From contig NC_019866.2 in NCBI RefSeq assembly GCF_002234675.1, positions 12,057,261 to 12,121,260 on the forward strand: a stretch of 64,000 bases of DNA, in the 5' to 3' direction. The notes below the pieces were generated by a model. That model saw only the letters and a program-made list of their open reading frames with translations, ran no database searches and was not told where the DNA came from. The position numbers were made by a program, and so were the translations under genes. How positions within the stretch are numbered: position 1 is the first letter of the stretch; each line of letters starts with the position of its first letter. Shown in pieces: positions 1 through 11,896 of the stretch. The DNA is from Oryzias latipes. Its lineage: Eukaryota > Chordata > Actinopteri > Beloniformes > Adrianichthyidae.

Positions 1-701
1 TCCAAACCATCTCAGTCTGGCTTCTCTGACTTTGTCGCTAACACAGGCAACATGAGCCGTCCCTCTGATGTACTCGTTCCTTATCCTGTCTAACCTGGTC
101 ACTCCTAAGGAGAACCTCAACATCTTCATCTCCGCTACCTCCATCTCAGCCTCTTGTCTCTGTCTCACTGCTACCGTCTCTAACCCATAGAGCAGAGCTG
201 GTCTCACCACTGTCTTGTACACCTTTCCTTTGAGTCTTGCTGGCACTCTTCTGTCACACAACACTCCTGACACTTTCCTCCACCCGCTCCAACCTGCCTG
301 CACTCGCCTCTTCACCTCTTTTCCACACTCCCCATCACACTGAACTGTTGACCCCAAGTACTTAAACTCCTGCACCTTCTTCACCTCAGCCCCCTGTAAC
401 CTAACGCTTCTACCTTGATCCCTCTCGTTCAGACACATGTATTCTGTCTTACTACGACTGACCTTCATGCCTCTTCTTTCCAGAGCAAACCTCCACCTCT
501 CTAGCTGTTCCTCCACCTGCTCTCTACTCTCACTGCAAATTACAATGTCATCCGCAAACATCATTGTCCAGGGAGATTCCTGTCTTACCTCGTCTGTCAG
601 CCTGTCCATCAGCATAGCAAACAAAAAAGGACTCAAAGCTGATCCTTGGTGTAGTCCCACCTCCACCTTGAACTCCTCTGTCTGACCTACAGCACATCTC
701 A
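1..701 (-). mobile_element. RTE-like non-LTR retrotransposon, truncated 3' part of reverse transcriptase ORF
   Basis: Read on the minus strand, this stretch encodes the second half of a LINE reverse transcriptase. A QGSALSPFLF-type motif lies at about 600-660 and the catalytic FADD box at 547-558, followed by the SKTEYMC and FKYLG-like segments and the arginine-rich tail usual in RTE-type elements of fish. The element continues past the left edge of the window (its 3' side). Its 5' side is lost where a 20-bp tandem repeat begins near 702. No complete ORF remains, so it is a dead, 5'-truncated copy. The RTE clade is assigned by recognition only; other LINE clades are not excluded. Confidence 0.8.
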
Positions 702-790
702 CCACCGTCATACTTCTCTCCCCACCGTCATACTTCTCTCCCCACCGTCATACTTCTCTCACCACCGTCATACTTCTGACGGTGGTTTCT
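702..790. repeat. 20-bp minisatellite ending in a short inverted repeat
   Basis: Four tandem copies of a 20-bp unit (CCACCGTCATACTTCTCTCC with small changes) lie at 702-777. The last copy is followed by its own inverted start (GACGGTGG), giving a short hairpin. The unit matches coding sequence of the adjoining LINE fragment. The array therefore arose by local expansion at the truncation point, and the period (not a multiple of 3) breaks the frame. Confidence 0.85.
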
Positions 791-3659
791 GTTCATCTCC
801 TACATACTGTAATACAATAAGTTTACTCCATAAACTGCTTTTGAACGCAGTGTGGTCATGTTGTCATTGTTACACAGTTCTGTAAACTGTATCACCCATT
901 TGGTTTGGATATCCAGCATAGTTAATTATTATAAAAGTAATTTTTCACGTAGACCATTATTTTCCTGATTACAGTTTTGATTAGTAACAATAACTATAGT
1001 GTATTGTCACTTGATATCAATTTTTATTTAATTTTTATTTTGCGTGAATTAATTTTATGTTATCATTTATGGTAAAAATGTGGAAAATTATAGGTTTGGT
1101 CATGTTGAAGTTTGTTTATCTTAATTATTAGTTTATGTTTTCAATAATAGTTTCTAATACATATTTTAAATCATCCTGAGTAAAAAGAAGAAAAAGGTTG
1201 TTGTACATTTAAAAAACAATGTTACTATTGTGCCACAGTGCAAATATCATTCAGAACAAATGTTTTGGGGTCCCAAAGAGGAGCCTTGTGGAACAACACA
1301 TGTACTACTGAGTAATGAAATACTCTCTAGGTCAAACATTTTCAACAATGTTTTTTCTGCTATGCCTGCTGCTTGTTAACCGCTCGCAGTTAACAGTACC
1401 TCACTTCCTACTTTAACTTCTGAAAATTTTACAGTAACTTCTTTAAGCCGAGCTCATTTGATGGCCACATTCCTGTTGACAGCTGCACAAACCTGAGAAA
1501 AAGTGCTGTTTACGATGAGCTGTGTGACAGACAGACAGTCCTGCGATGGCTGCAGACAAGTGTGTTTGATGAAACATGGCAGCAGCCAAATCCCAGTCAG
1601 CCTTCTTATTGAAATTACTGAAGAGAGGGCTGCGTCGTGGAAAAGTTCCCCAAAGTGTCTCAGAAGAAGCGGCGGGCCGGGGGAATAATGTTTATGTATT
1701 AGATTTCAAACACTTCCTTCCTGTGAGGAAATCCAGATGTAAAGGTATGTTCGTCTGCCTTAAGGATCTGAAGGATTTCTACTTCTGTCTCTGCTTTTTT
1801 TCCTTCTCTTCTCGGTGTCATGATGGAGTGACAGAGTCGGGCTCTCCGTCATTGCAACACTCAGAGGATTTTGTGCTAAATATGCACACAGGTTGCCTTT
1901 AAAAAAACTTCATGTGGGTAAAATGTGTTTTCTCAACACCTCAGAATCTTTTAAGTTTGTGAGGGGAATATTAAAAGTAACTTCCCTCTAAGGCATCCAT
2001 ATCAGTTAAAGTCACTTGGTAATTTCCGGACAATTTTTGTGTCTTTCAAGCAAATCGCCCGTCTTGTGATGGCAGCAGAACTTTAATCTTCAAACAAACC
2101 TCGTCCAACTCTAGTGGGGTTTTTTTTTGACGCCGCTCTTATCTCTCTTTGTACACTGAATTTTTATATATTCTTACTTCCTTTGTCAGCACATATAAAC
2201 AAACCCGAACAAAAGCGCTCCACTCTACCTCCAAACGTCCGATAAAACCTGGTTGTTGGCTCTTTTAGCTGCACAGAATCCTGGGAAAATTGTGCTGAAC
2301 GCAGCATTTGTACAGCAAAGGGTAATTACAAATTCAAACGGATGTTTTTACATCAATGGGAAGCTTTAAAGTCCTCTTAATAAGCAGACTGATGGAGTTT
2401 TAGGAATATTTGAAGCTCCCATCTTGGAAGGAGAAAGAACGACATGCGGTTATATGTAGACATAGATTGATGTTTTACAGGACTAATTGAGAAGGACTCA
2501 TCAAAACTAAGCTAAAATAAAACAGAACAAGAGGGATGCAAACAGCTGAACTTTAACTGTAAATCACATAGCAAAAAGAAAAAAAAAGAAAAATCAAAAA
2601 TAAAAAGGAAGTGACAAAAACTGAACAGAAGCTGTTGATTCAAAATTAAGTGAAGGCTTTATACAATAATAAGATGGGGAGGCTATAAAAAGAAAGAGAA
2701 AGAGACTGCAGCAGGGAAAAGGGGAAAATTTTAAAAGAGAGCAAAGCAAATGATAAACAAACACGAGGAGAGAGACGAAAGTGTTGTTCCTCTATCTCAG
2801 CATAGCAGCGGGAGTCTAGTGCAGCTTTGAACTTGGCCCCCATTAGAGGCCTGATGACGGTTTGAAGTGAACGGTTCAAACGAGTTGGAGCATTTTAGAT
2901 GTTAATTTGTTTCTGTTGTGTGTGTGTGTGTGTGCGGGGGAGGCTTTTCACATCCTTTTTTCGTAGTCACACCCAATTTAACACAGTCGGATGAAATGCT
3001 TTCTTGACTTTGTTGCTTCCTTTTATTTTTCCTTTCGTCTCGTTTTTCTCTGTCTCTGGGATTATTCAGGATAGTTCCAGGGGAAAAAAAAGGGTAACTG
3101 TCAGCACATTCGTTGAACACAAATATGGCTGCTGAGATGTCTTGATTTGGGATTTTGGTTTTGATCTTTTCCTTGTCACAGTTTGCACAAAAATGATGGA
3201 GCGACACATCATTTGTGTGTGTAAGTAGTTTTTGAACAACTATACAACTCACTGTTTCCTTAATCATCAGCTTATGCTTCCTTTCTAATTCTGAAAACTG
3301 AACTAGGTACATGGAATCGCTCAGTTTTTAATCTGGATTATGGTGAGATGACTTCTGGTTTTCCCTGTTTTCTAATTGAAGAAACAAACACACAAAATTA
3401 AACCCCTTTTGACTCGCCCTCACTGGCTAAGGGTGGGTAAGTGTGAGAGAGAATTTGTAGCTGTTACTAGAGAGGATTTCTTTTTGGAGGGGGGGATTCC
3501 CAAAGCCACCACTTCGTTGGTGGTTGTAGCGCTAAGCTGATGTAGAGCTAAACTGATGGGGTGTGGGAAATTTTGTGAAGATCGCTTTAGCAAAAGATTT
3601 ATTTTCCTATAATGTGGGAACATGTGAAAATCGCCAAATTTCACACTTTGCCATAAAAT
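791..3659. other. Noncoding stretch, AT-rich, no recognised gene
   Basis: No gene is recognised here. The sequence is AT-rich with scattered homopolymers and a short (TG)n run at about 2918-2935. The one coding-like island is an ATG-started reading frame at 1576-1744 that ends exactly at a GTATGT donor-like site; it matches no protein I know and is treated under findings. The other open frames here are short, lack homology I can recognise, and occur on both strands. Confidence 0.5.
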
Positions 3660-4025
3660 TGTCAGAGGTCAGAGCTCTGTCTCTCCCTCTGGTAAACGGC
3701 AGGAACCGTCTCCATAGTACTGAATGCACTACATCTCCCAGAAACCCCAGCGCAGAGTTCCTGGATGCCACACACCTGACTCTCATTTGCAGTCACTCAC
3801 AGTATAATAAAGCACTCCTTGAGCCTCACTCAGCGTTCAGTATTGTTTGTGTCACACCAAGCGCTATAGCTGGATCTGATTTCCTGATCTTGTTTTGCGT
3901 CTGACTCAGTTTAACCTGCCGAGAATCTCGCCTGGATCCTGACGACTCCTGTTTCTTCTCTGATGCTCCCATGCTCGTTATTGACTTGCTCCAATTGGAA
4001 CCAGCGTCTGTCTGTTCTTGTGACA
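3660..4025 (+). mobile_element. Solo LTR of an LTR retrotransposon
   Basis: The 366-bp element begins TGTCA and ends TGACA, the canonical inverted ends of a long terminal repeat. It is flanked on both sides by the identical 5-bp duplication AAAAT (3655-3659 and 4026-4030). Inside is a TATA-like box with an AATAAAG signal (about 3799-3812), as expected of an LTR promoter/polyadenylation region on the + strand. No internal gag-pol region or second LTR is present, so it is a solo LTR left by recombination. A 5-bp duplication fits Gypsy- or BEL-type elements, but the superfamily cannot be settled from the LTR alone. Confidence 0.75.
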
Positions 4026-4166
4026 AAAATGGTCCTGTGGCCATCCCATAATTCTATCAAAATTTTTGGTGGATCTCCCCGACATGTGATATACTTTTTT
4101 ATTTTATTTTTATTTTTTTCTCAAACCCAAAAGTACAACAGAGTTTTAGGTTAAAAAAAAAAGGAA

Positions 4167-5000
4167 AATTACGAGATTTTAAATTGTAAATTTAGGTGAA
4201 AAAAAACTCGTAATTTTACCAGATTAAAGTCGAAATGAGCATGAAGAGCAGCATGTGAACGCTGCACAACAGACCGACTGAACTCAATTGAACAGGTGAG
4301 TTGAATGTTTATTAATAACATTCCAAATATTTGGAAGCTCATTTGTTTGATTTATTGATTTATTTAATGATCGGTGGTATGCAGGATCTCTGCAGTCTGA
4401 TGAAGCCATCAGTATCCTTGCAGCTGTCCACCTGAATCCTTTCTTCCTCCACCAAAGACGAGTTCTCTACGTCTTTGTGACGCTTCCATCTGAGGAGGAG
4501 CACTTTTTGGCATTTTCAACGTTCTTATGCTAATATAACTGACTATTTTCATTCCTCTTTATTGTGTTATGTTGAAACGGGAAGTTTTATCTGGAGGAGG
4601 GGGCGAATGTAACACTGTTTACTTCTGCATTGGTGTTCGGATGACAGGTTCATGACGTAAGGTGACAAATGAACTTCAGGGTGTGTGAATGAAAAGGAAA
4701 ATGAAGGCTGCAGCGGTCCTCTGCACCCAAAAGTGTCTCTGAGCTCCTTATTTTACATATGAAACCGGAATTCGGCTCCACTGGTGATAATCTGATTTTT
4801 TTGAGCCCCCAAAAGGTTCAGAATCTCTCTTTTTTTTTTAAACCTATCCGGAAATAAAGCTTCACAAAAGGCTCCACATATTTTATCATCAAGCTGGGCT
4901 CCAATAAACGGAAAACTTTTTTTTTTTTTTGCTTAATCTATTACTATTTCTCGTAAATTTACGAGATTTTTTTCTCGAATGTACTAAAAATCTCGTAATT
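4167..5000. mobile_element. Candidate non-autonomous DNA transposon with AT-rich inverted ends
   Basis: The left end (4167-4225) and the reverse complement of the right end (about 4940-5000) share an interrupted series: TTACGAGATTTT, then an A-run, then CTCGTAATTTTAC-like blocks over about 55 bp. This looks like terminal inverted repeats of an element of about 830 bp. The interior (about 4230-4900) has no intact ORF. I could not define the exact termini or a target-site duplication, so the superfamily is open. Confidence 0.45.
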
Positions 5001-6653
5001 TAACAGTTATGACTTTCTTTCTCGTGAATTTGCGACTTAAGTTGTAATTTAAAAAAAACTTTTTTTTTTCTTTTTTTTTTTGGTAAACTAGCCCCAAAAG
5101 TCTGTACATAAGAGTTTTTGACCCATTCATATTTGTTGGTTTCTTCTGCTGTGATGTCATCTTTAGTTGGGGTGGTGGGGTCATTCCCTATGACTAAAAT
5201 CGTATTCATCATGTATCAAATTTAGCAAAATGTTTCCCGCCAAAAGTGTTTTTGAAATCTCACGGAAGCATCCATTTTGAAATGAGCAGGAAAGTACTTC
5301 TACTGCCCCAAGTGGATTGATGAATTACAGGACAGACATATGGACCAAGTTTTATCCAATGGGTTTTTAAAGAAAGTTTGAATTGTGGGGTTAATAAAAC
5401 ATAACAAAAACAACGTAGGAACCTAAAAACAGGAGGGACCCAAATAAAGTTCTGTGCAAGTCAGAACAGTTGTGTTCTTTTCACCTCACTACCGCTCCAG
5501 TTGTAAAATGGTCCTGTTTCCTTTGCACGCTGCTGCTAGAGACCATGATGTTTATACAACAGACACACTGAGTCAGGTGTGTGTTGGGAAAAAGACGGTT
5601 GAAAAATGAGCAGAGGGCAGCTGACTTCTCTTCAGAGCTCGTTTGACCTCCGACCTCCGGTCGTATCTCACATCAGCTCAGTGGCAGTCGGTCAGATCAA
5701 AGAGGCCGTCTGGCACCACCACCTCCAGGTCGACTCTGCTTTTGTCCCTAAGCCTCCGCAGACCGGGTGACGGATCCCGCGACACATAGCTGGAGTGTGA
5801 GGGGCGCTCAGTGTCTGGATGGGTCTGGTGTGTAAACACTGAGCGCCTGTGATCCGGTGACACATGAAAGAGGTCTGACTGTGCCGGCCCGCCATCTCTA
5901 TGCCGACATTCACACACCCACCCACAAACAAGGACGCCGTCCCAAGATTTATGTATTTATGCATTGCTGCTTGCTCTGCAGATGGAGACCGATTGGGCAC
6001 TGGGAAGTGGTGGGGGCTTGAAGGGAAGCACAGAGGTGTCAAAAGAGATTGAGGGGAGGCAAGCAGAAGAGGGTAAGGGGTGGAGGACATCTGGAGAGCG
6101 CCACTGCTGATTCACTTCTGCTTCAAACTGGCCAGGAGCTGCTTTAAATGGATGAATGCACTTGGAATGATTTGCAAGTTAACAAGAGTATTTCTTTCAA
6201 ACCATCTCCAGAGGTCAGACGGATATGAATCTATCCGCTGTCCAATGCAAATCTCTCTCTCACTTTTCGTGAGACGCATGCAATGTTAGCCACAAAAGGT
6301 TAGATGTCAGCAGTTGGTGGCCGGTCTTCTCTGAATCTCCTGACCCTTGACCACATCTTCCTTCAGCAGGCTGGTCGGCAGCATCCAATCCAAGTCCCTC
6401 CCATCCTGGCTTCCAGCTCAATTTGTCCCCTTTGTGTCAGAGCCAGCATTAATCTCCTGCTGCCTCTTTGCAGAAGATGCTGGCAGCTGCCTGCCTCCGC
6501 TTCTCACCTTTGTTAGGAGGCTTCTTACCTGTGGGAAGCTTCCATTCATCACAGTTCTTAAATCAGACAGGGATACTTTCTCTTTGTTTTTAAAAATATG
6601 TCTTTTTTTCCCCAAGACTTTGAAGATCTTTTATGCACCTTTGTTCAGCCTTA
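5001..6653. other. Noncoding stretch without recognised gene
   Basis: The 5650-6080 part has higher GC and reads open on the minus strand for about 130 codons, but the peptide is not recognised and has no splice or start context that convinces me. The rest is ordinary intergenic sequence with homopolymer runs. Confidence 0.4.
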
Positions 6654-7348
6654 AGGCCTGTTCACACCGGGACGAATTTCGCCGGCGATTTTCGCCGACG
6701 TTTAACGCCTCGTGACTAAACAAAGGGCACCAATGTGAGTGTGCACACCGAGGCGAAAAAACGCCAAGCGCCAAAGCGTCAAAAAAAAAAAACGCCTCTG
6801 GTTCGTTTTTTTTTTTCGACGCGACGCGTAGAAAAAAAAAAACGACCAATGACCAATGAGAATGGCGCTTTTGCTCACGTGTCTGGAGCTTCTGAAGTTA
6901 CAGTAAAACACAACTTGGGGGCGCTCAAACACAAAACTGCCTTGCTGAGCACACATACCAGCGAAGAAGATAGACGCCAAGTAGCGTCTACACTGCCGCG
7001 AAGAAATAATGACGGACATTCTAAAATATCCCCTTACCAAGTACCAGTTGGAGCTACTGATGCTTGAAATATTCATGTTTTCTTTGTATGATTCTGACAA
7101 GCGCGTAAATACTTGCTCTTTTCTTCTGAGTGAAAAGCGACTTTAAGAATCGTAAAGTTGCGCAGCGCCACCTTGTGTACAGGAGTATTTCTGTTTTACA
7201 TTAAGCGCCATCTAATGTCAGGGAATGAAATTGCATGTTCGCTCGGCTCATCGTCAGCGAAAATCGCCTGGGTGTGAACACAAAAAACGTGGCGAAAAAC
7301 GCTGGCGAATAACGCCTGGCGAATATTCGTCCCGGTGTGTACGGGCCT
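6654..7348. mobile_element. MITE-like DNA transposon, PIF/Harbinger-like
   Basis: The ends form an inverted repeat of about 30 bp. The left reads AGGCCTGTTCACACCGGGAC (6654 on) and the right end, reversed, reads AGGCCCGTACACACCGGGAC (ending 7348). Left flank TTA versus right flank TTG would be a slightly decayed 3-bp target duplication of the TWA type used by Harbinger elements. The interior has several inverted A/T-tract hairpins and repeated GGCG/CGCC half-sites next to the ends. A 45-codon ORF (7009-7146, +) survives. No full transposase is present, so the copy is non-autonomous. The family assignment is inferred from end structure only. Confidence 0.65.
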
Positions 7349-7780
7349 TTGGTCAAGGCTCCTTGTCTGAAAGCAGAAGACAAGTTTGTTGTTGAAAATC
7401 AAGGATTCTTTTGAGATGCTTCTGGTTTAAGCTTTAAGTTCAAACACGACTAGAAAGAAACTCTATTTGGTCAAACAGCAGAGCCTCTTGGAGTTAAGAT
7501 TCATGTAACTTCTCATGGTGGAAAGATAACTACATTTGCAGATTTTCTTCAAATATCTACATGTGATGGAAAGGTTTTGCTCTGGGTTGAAAAATGATTA
7601 CCGGTATCTTTTTTAGTTTGGGTAATATTGTTTCATCCTAAAATGACGTAGAAGATCGCGAAAGGCTTTGGAAAAACTTAAATACAAAAGCCTTAAATGG
7701 CCTTAGGAGTGGAGATTCTATACCCATTTAAATGGAAACTGGGTTTTTGAGGCATTTTTCTCATGATGGAGGACATATAT

Positions 7781-8215
7781 AAAGAAAATTAAGATTAAAA
7801 ATAGCATTTCTGAGTATTTTTTAATTCAAATCATCGTGAATCAGGAGCAGACAAAAAAATGTTGTTGGTAAAATCCAATAGATGTGACTCTGGAGCTACA
7901 AGCCACAAGCTTCCTGTTCCGCTCCATTCTGATGCATCCATTTGCAGACAAATACATCCATGTACGACTTTGTTTTCCTCGTCTGATTTGGCACCTGGCT
8001 CAAAACTTTACGGCTGAATAGCTCCAATATTGGTTCCTGCACCGCTTATGTTAGGTTGGAGGTTTGAAGGGCTGTAAGCTAGCAGGAGAGAGTATAAACA
8101 AAGGGATGATGGGAAATGAGGGAAAGGTTTAATCCACGCAGACAGTCCTGCTCACAGCTCAGAGGTAAATTTCAAATGAACTCCTGCCGCTCTGCAGAAA
8201 CTATGTCCTAGAATA
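7781..8215 (-). repeat. Dispersed repeat copy A with decayed NIGAIQP..FEP peptide
   Basis: Matches copies at about 21010-21290 and 63150-63374 over long blocks, such as the stretch around TAGCTCCAATATTG and the CAAACAAAGGGATGATG block in copies A and B. On the minus strand the core translates to NIGAIQP, then a stop, then SFEP and an acidic SDEE tail. The other copies align at the peptide level, so the family descends from a protein-coding 5' region. This copy is dead. Confidence 0.6.
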
Positions 8216-10212
8216 TGACACCGTTTTTATATTTAGCCTAAAAAAACGGCATGATCAGAAATAAAACACAACTGGGAACGCTTTTACAATAGATCAAAAG
8301 ATTCAATTCAACAACTTCTTTAAGAATTTCTCGTCTCTATTTTTTTCTAGTCCCTGGCCTTAATGTCTGTCACAGTTGTGAAAACTTGGCCGAGGCTGCT
8401 AACAGTCATATCATATTATGTTTGCTCAAACTCACAGATTGTATTTTCATCTCCGAATCAAAGACAAGCATCGTTTCAGCTCCTAGAACAGTCTTTTACT
8501 CTTTTCTTGCCTTGAAAACAGCTCAGCCTTCAAGAGTTTAGAGAGGCAGAGAAAAGGACAGAAATAAAGGGGGGATGTCTGCGAACTTCAATAGGCTCTC
8601 TGTGTCCATCTAATATGGAGCGCTCGCATGCTGGGAGTTGGCCTTCTCCATTCAGACAGACCCCAAACTCATAAAGACCTCCTCTATGGCCCCCAACCTG
8701 AAATCCACCCACCGAACCCCTCGCTCATATAGGCCCCTTCCATGGGAACTTGCAATCTGCAATGTAATCCCGCTCTGGCCCCTGGAGAAGCCTTTCCAAA
8801 CAAACCATGTGAGTTCTAATACCCAGGGCTTCACAAGTGGCTCCTGGTTAGGCCGGGGCTCCACCACCAAAAACAACTTGGCCCTCCTCCTTTTTTTTTC
8901 ATTCTTACTCTCCTTCCATGGATAGATGACAAAGAAAGGGATCTCCTTCTAATTGCTTGGTGGGCTGAAAAGCAGAGAGGGTCGGTGGGCGGCTTCAAAT
9001 GGAAAAGAGACGGAGGCTCTGGAGGCAGCGGGGGACTGTCAGTCGGGCTTTGCCTGCTCTCGGTGAGCGGGAGCTGGGATAAAGGAGCTGGCAGAGACGC
9101 GGCGGCTGCAGAGCTGAGCTGAGTGGATCAGAGCGGAGGCGAGCGACTCCCAGGGCCCGGCTTTACAACTCGGGCCAAATAGGGGACTATGAGAACGCTG
9201 ATCGGCAACAACAGCCCTGCTGGAGGCCTTCTTCACACATGGGAAAGGACGTCTGGTCCCACAAATGGGACTCAGAAAACTCCGGCTGCAGTGAACGGCG
9301 CGTCCAAGGCCAAGAAGAGGACATCTGACGTGAGGAGGCCGAAAACTTGTGTATCGTCGGCCAAGCAAACATTTGGCCCTCAGGAACAGTTGAAGCACTG
9401 TTGATCACAGAGCTGGCTGATGATGAAGTGTGTGAATACACAGCTGGGGTGGTCCGTGACCTTTGGATCCACGGCTGTGACATGCAGAGTCGCTAATAAC
9501 ATTCATACTCTCACTCGCAGACAAAACACCTTGACCTCGCTGCAAATCCGAGGCGGTTTTTCGCTCCCCGTCATCAGACAGCAACAGCAGCTCCTTTGAA
9601 GCTGGGTGGAGGAGCTGGATTCAGCTGTCCGTCAAAGACTGCAGCCCTGGAGGAGAAGAACAGGAAGAAGTTGGCGGTCATTAAAATAAAGACCATCTTG
9701 CACAACAGCAAAGATCAAGTTGAAGTAAAAACGTTTATTTCTTTGGCAATACTTTCAAATAAAGTTTAAGTTTAAAGGTTGAATATTAAAAAAAGGGACT
9801 TTCTCTATGTGTCATGACATGAGATCCAAAGGATTTTGACCCCACTAACTGCAGAAAGTTCCCTCAGTCTCCCCTCCCTGACCTCCTTTCATCCCTCCAT
9901 CCCTCCGCCTTTTTTTTCTTTTTAATACAAATCAGCCACTCAATGCCATGCACATGTTTTAGTGCTATTTGAACCGCGGCAAAGGATTTCAAACGGCGTT
10001 CAAAGGGAGCCTGGTTTTTTCCTCCGCTGCTCTTTTTATCCGCCTCGTTTTTGAAAGTACACAACCGCGCTTCCAAGCACACCTGATCAGAAGGTCGAGA
10101 GAATCGTGAAATGCAAATCAGGCTTTGTTATCAGCACTGACATTCGTTATAAGGTATGTGTGTGTGTTGGGGGGGGGGCATAAAAAGGTGGCAAATCACC
10201 CCCTTCCACCTC
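8216..10212. other. Noncoding stretch with GC-richer block
   Basis: No gene is recognised. A GC-richer block at about 8990-9190, followed by a 71-codon ATG-started ORF at 9189-9404 (+), could be an alternative promoter or noncoding RNA start, but there is no homology or splice support. A perfect octamer ATGCAAAT sits at about 10111 in a block (9930-10140) that looks like a constrained regulatory sequence. A run of ten G lies at 10169-10178, just before the tandem duplication starts. Confidence 0.35.
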
Positions 10213-11791
10213 TTCAAGCAGAACATCCACTCTCAGACAAGCAGGTCTACCTAAGCTCTGCAATCATTAGAATTTAGATCAAAAGGTTGCTCTCAACAAA
10301 GAACAGCTTTGAGTTGAGAGGAGGAAGCCCTTTGCACACACTGATATGTACTTTTACAGTCCAGAATATTGATTGGTCGACCGACCCGAAAGGTGCTTTG
10401 TGCTGGAAAAGTGTTGAAGCGAGAGGCGATGCCTGGGTTTTAGCCCGTTCTGATGATGTTGCCGTCTCTTGTGATATTTAGGAAGGATGCAATTACCAAA
10501 CACTGCAAATAAAAAAGGCTTTCATGTCTCGCCCTCCTGCTGTGACTTGATAAGGATGAGGAAACACACACCACGCACACACCAGCGGACGCTGAAAGTC
10601 ATCCTCTTTCAAATACACTTAGGAACATCATATGCCCCCCTCCCACACCATTTTTTTTTCAATATGCTTGAGTTCAAAGGAGTCCAAGCGAGGTGGCGAC
10701 CTATGCTGCTTTTCCAGCTAATAGTCTGTCCCACCATCTGCACTGATCTAGTGAGGAGTGGGTTTTATGAACTTCATAAAGGGATGGCTATTAGAGCGTC
10801 AGGCTGCAGATTGGCTGTGTGGCCTTTGAGTTTAACAGCTGGGGTCCTGAGTGCTTTGATGTGTAACACTATTAAATCATTTTTGAGAGGTAGGGGGAGC
10901 GGCTGGAACCTCACAAAAGGCCATGGTCCCTGATGTGTTAGGTAACTCTCTTTTCTTCCTTTGGGCATAAAAAAATGCACCCAGAAAACAAGGATTCAAA
11001 CAGTTTGTTGTCCGTTTTTATTTCAAAAGTCACAGAGGAGAGGTTGGAATTGAGATCAACACAGTGTCATGTACTAAAACCTTTGCTTTTTGTATTTCTG
11101 ATGTTGTTTGTGAGATCAAAGTTCAGGCTTTTTGTACAAATCTAGAATTAAGGTAACTGAAAACAGGAAACCTTTCTCGAAAGAATAAAAAAGACAAATC
11201 AGTTTAGTTCGGAATTATGGAGAAAAATGGACACACTAACTCAAGTGAGAAAAAAGACATCAACCAATCAGTCCTTTCTAAAACGTTTTATTCGTCAGAT
11301 CAAGCAGTCACCCAAAATAATCAAATTGTGACCAAAGATCTATACATAATCTTGCAAAAAAACTTTAAGCAATCCCAACTAATTCACTTTTAAGACCTTC
11401 CTCATAAAATTTTTTTTAAAAAACATCCCACAGAATAAAGTCAAAAACTGAACTCCATCTCCAAAGAAAAGGATGAGAATAAAGAATCCTCAGTCCAGTT
11501 ATTTTACAGAGAAAGTGTGGGACTCTTCTGCTCTGTAAAAAAACCTCAAATCAATCGTTCTTTTTTTACCAAAACTATAAAAAATCTAAACAAAGCCTCT
11601 GTTCTAATGCGTTGGTGTTGTGCCGTCCTCACCAATTTAAAGTGAAATGAAATCAAACGCTGCTCCTAGACTGACCTTAGCTTCGTTTGAGAACCATGTT
11701 TATCCTCCTCAAGTAAAAAATAAAAAATAAAAAATCAGAGGAAATGAATAATTTCAACTTACATCAACTTAAACTTGAGTCACGGTATCAG

Positions 11792-11896
11792 GACTTTAAA
11801 TCTTCTTTGAAAGACTTCGCCACTCATCTAAGTGGCGTCATCAGTCTGGTCTGGACTGATGGCGCCATTCAGATGAGTGAAAGAAAATTTTAAGTC
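11792..11896. repeat. Foldback hairpin repeat (unit 1)
   Basis: An imperfect inverted repeat of about 50 bp per arm: CCACTCATCTAAGTGGCGTC on one arm, then CATCAGTC, a short loop, GACTGATG and GCGCCATTCAGATGAGTG on the other, with outer arms TTTAAATCTT / AAAATTTTAAG. Hairpins of this kind recur in fish genomes as small foldback elements. Confidence 0.6.

Noticed and set aside
6702-7100. Long overlapping ORFs on both strands at 6.7-7.1 kb
   Set aside because: They run through A/T homopolymers of a MITE and are by-products of its palindromic structure.
9189-9404. 71-codon ORF after a GC-rich block as a small protein gene
   Set aside because: No recognisable homology, comparable open frames on the opposite strand, and no splice or polyadenylation support.
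10287-10933. Pair of ORFs (64 and 148 codons) repeated identically at 15643-16289
   Set aside because: Their duplication only reflects the 5.36-kb tandem copy. There is no homology I recognise, and the first frame starts with TTG rather than ATG.
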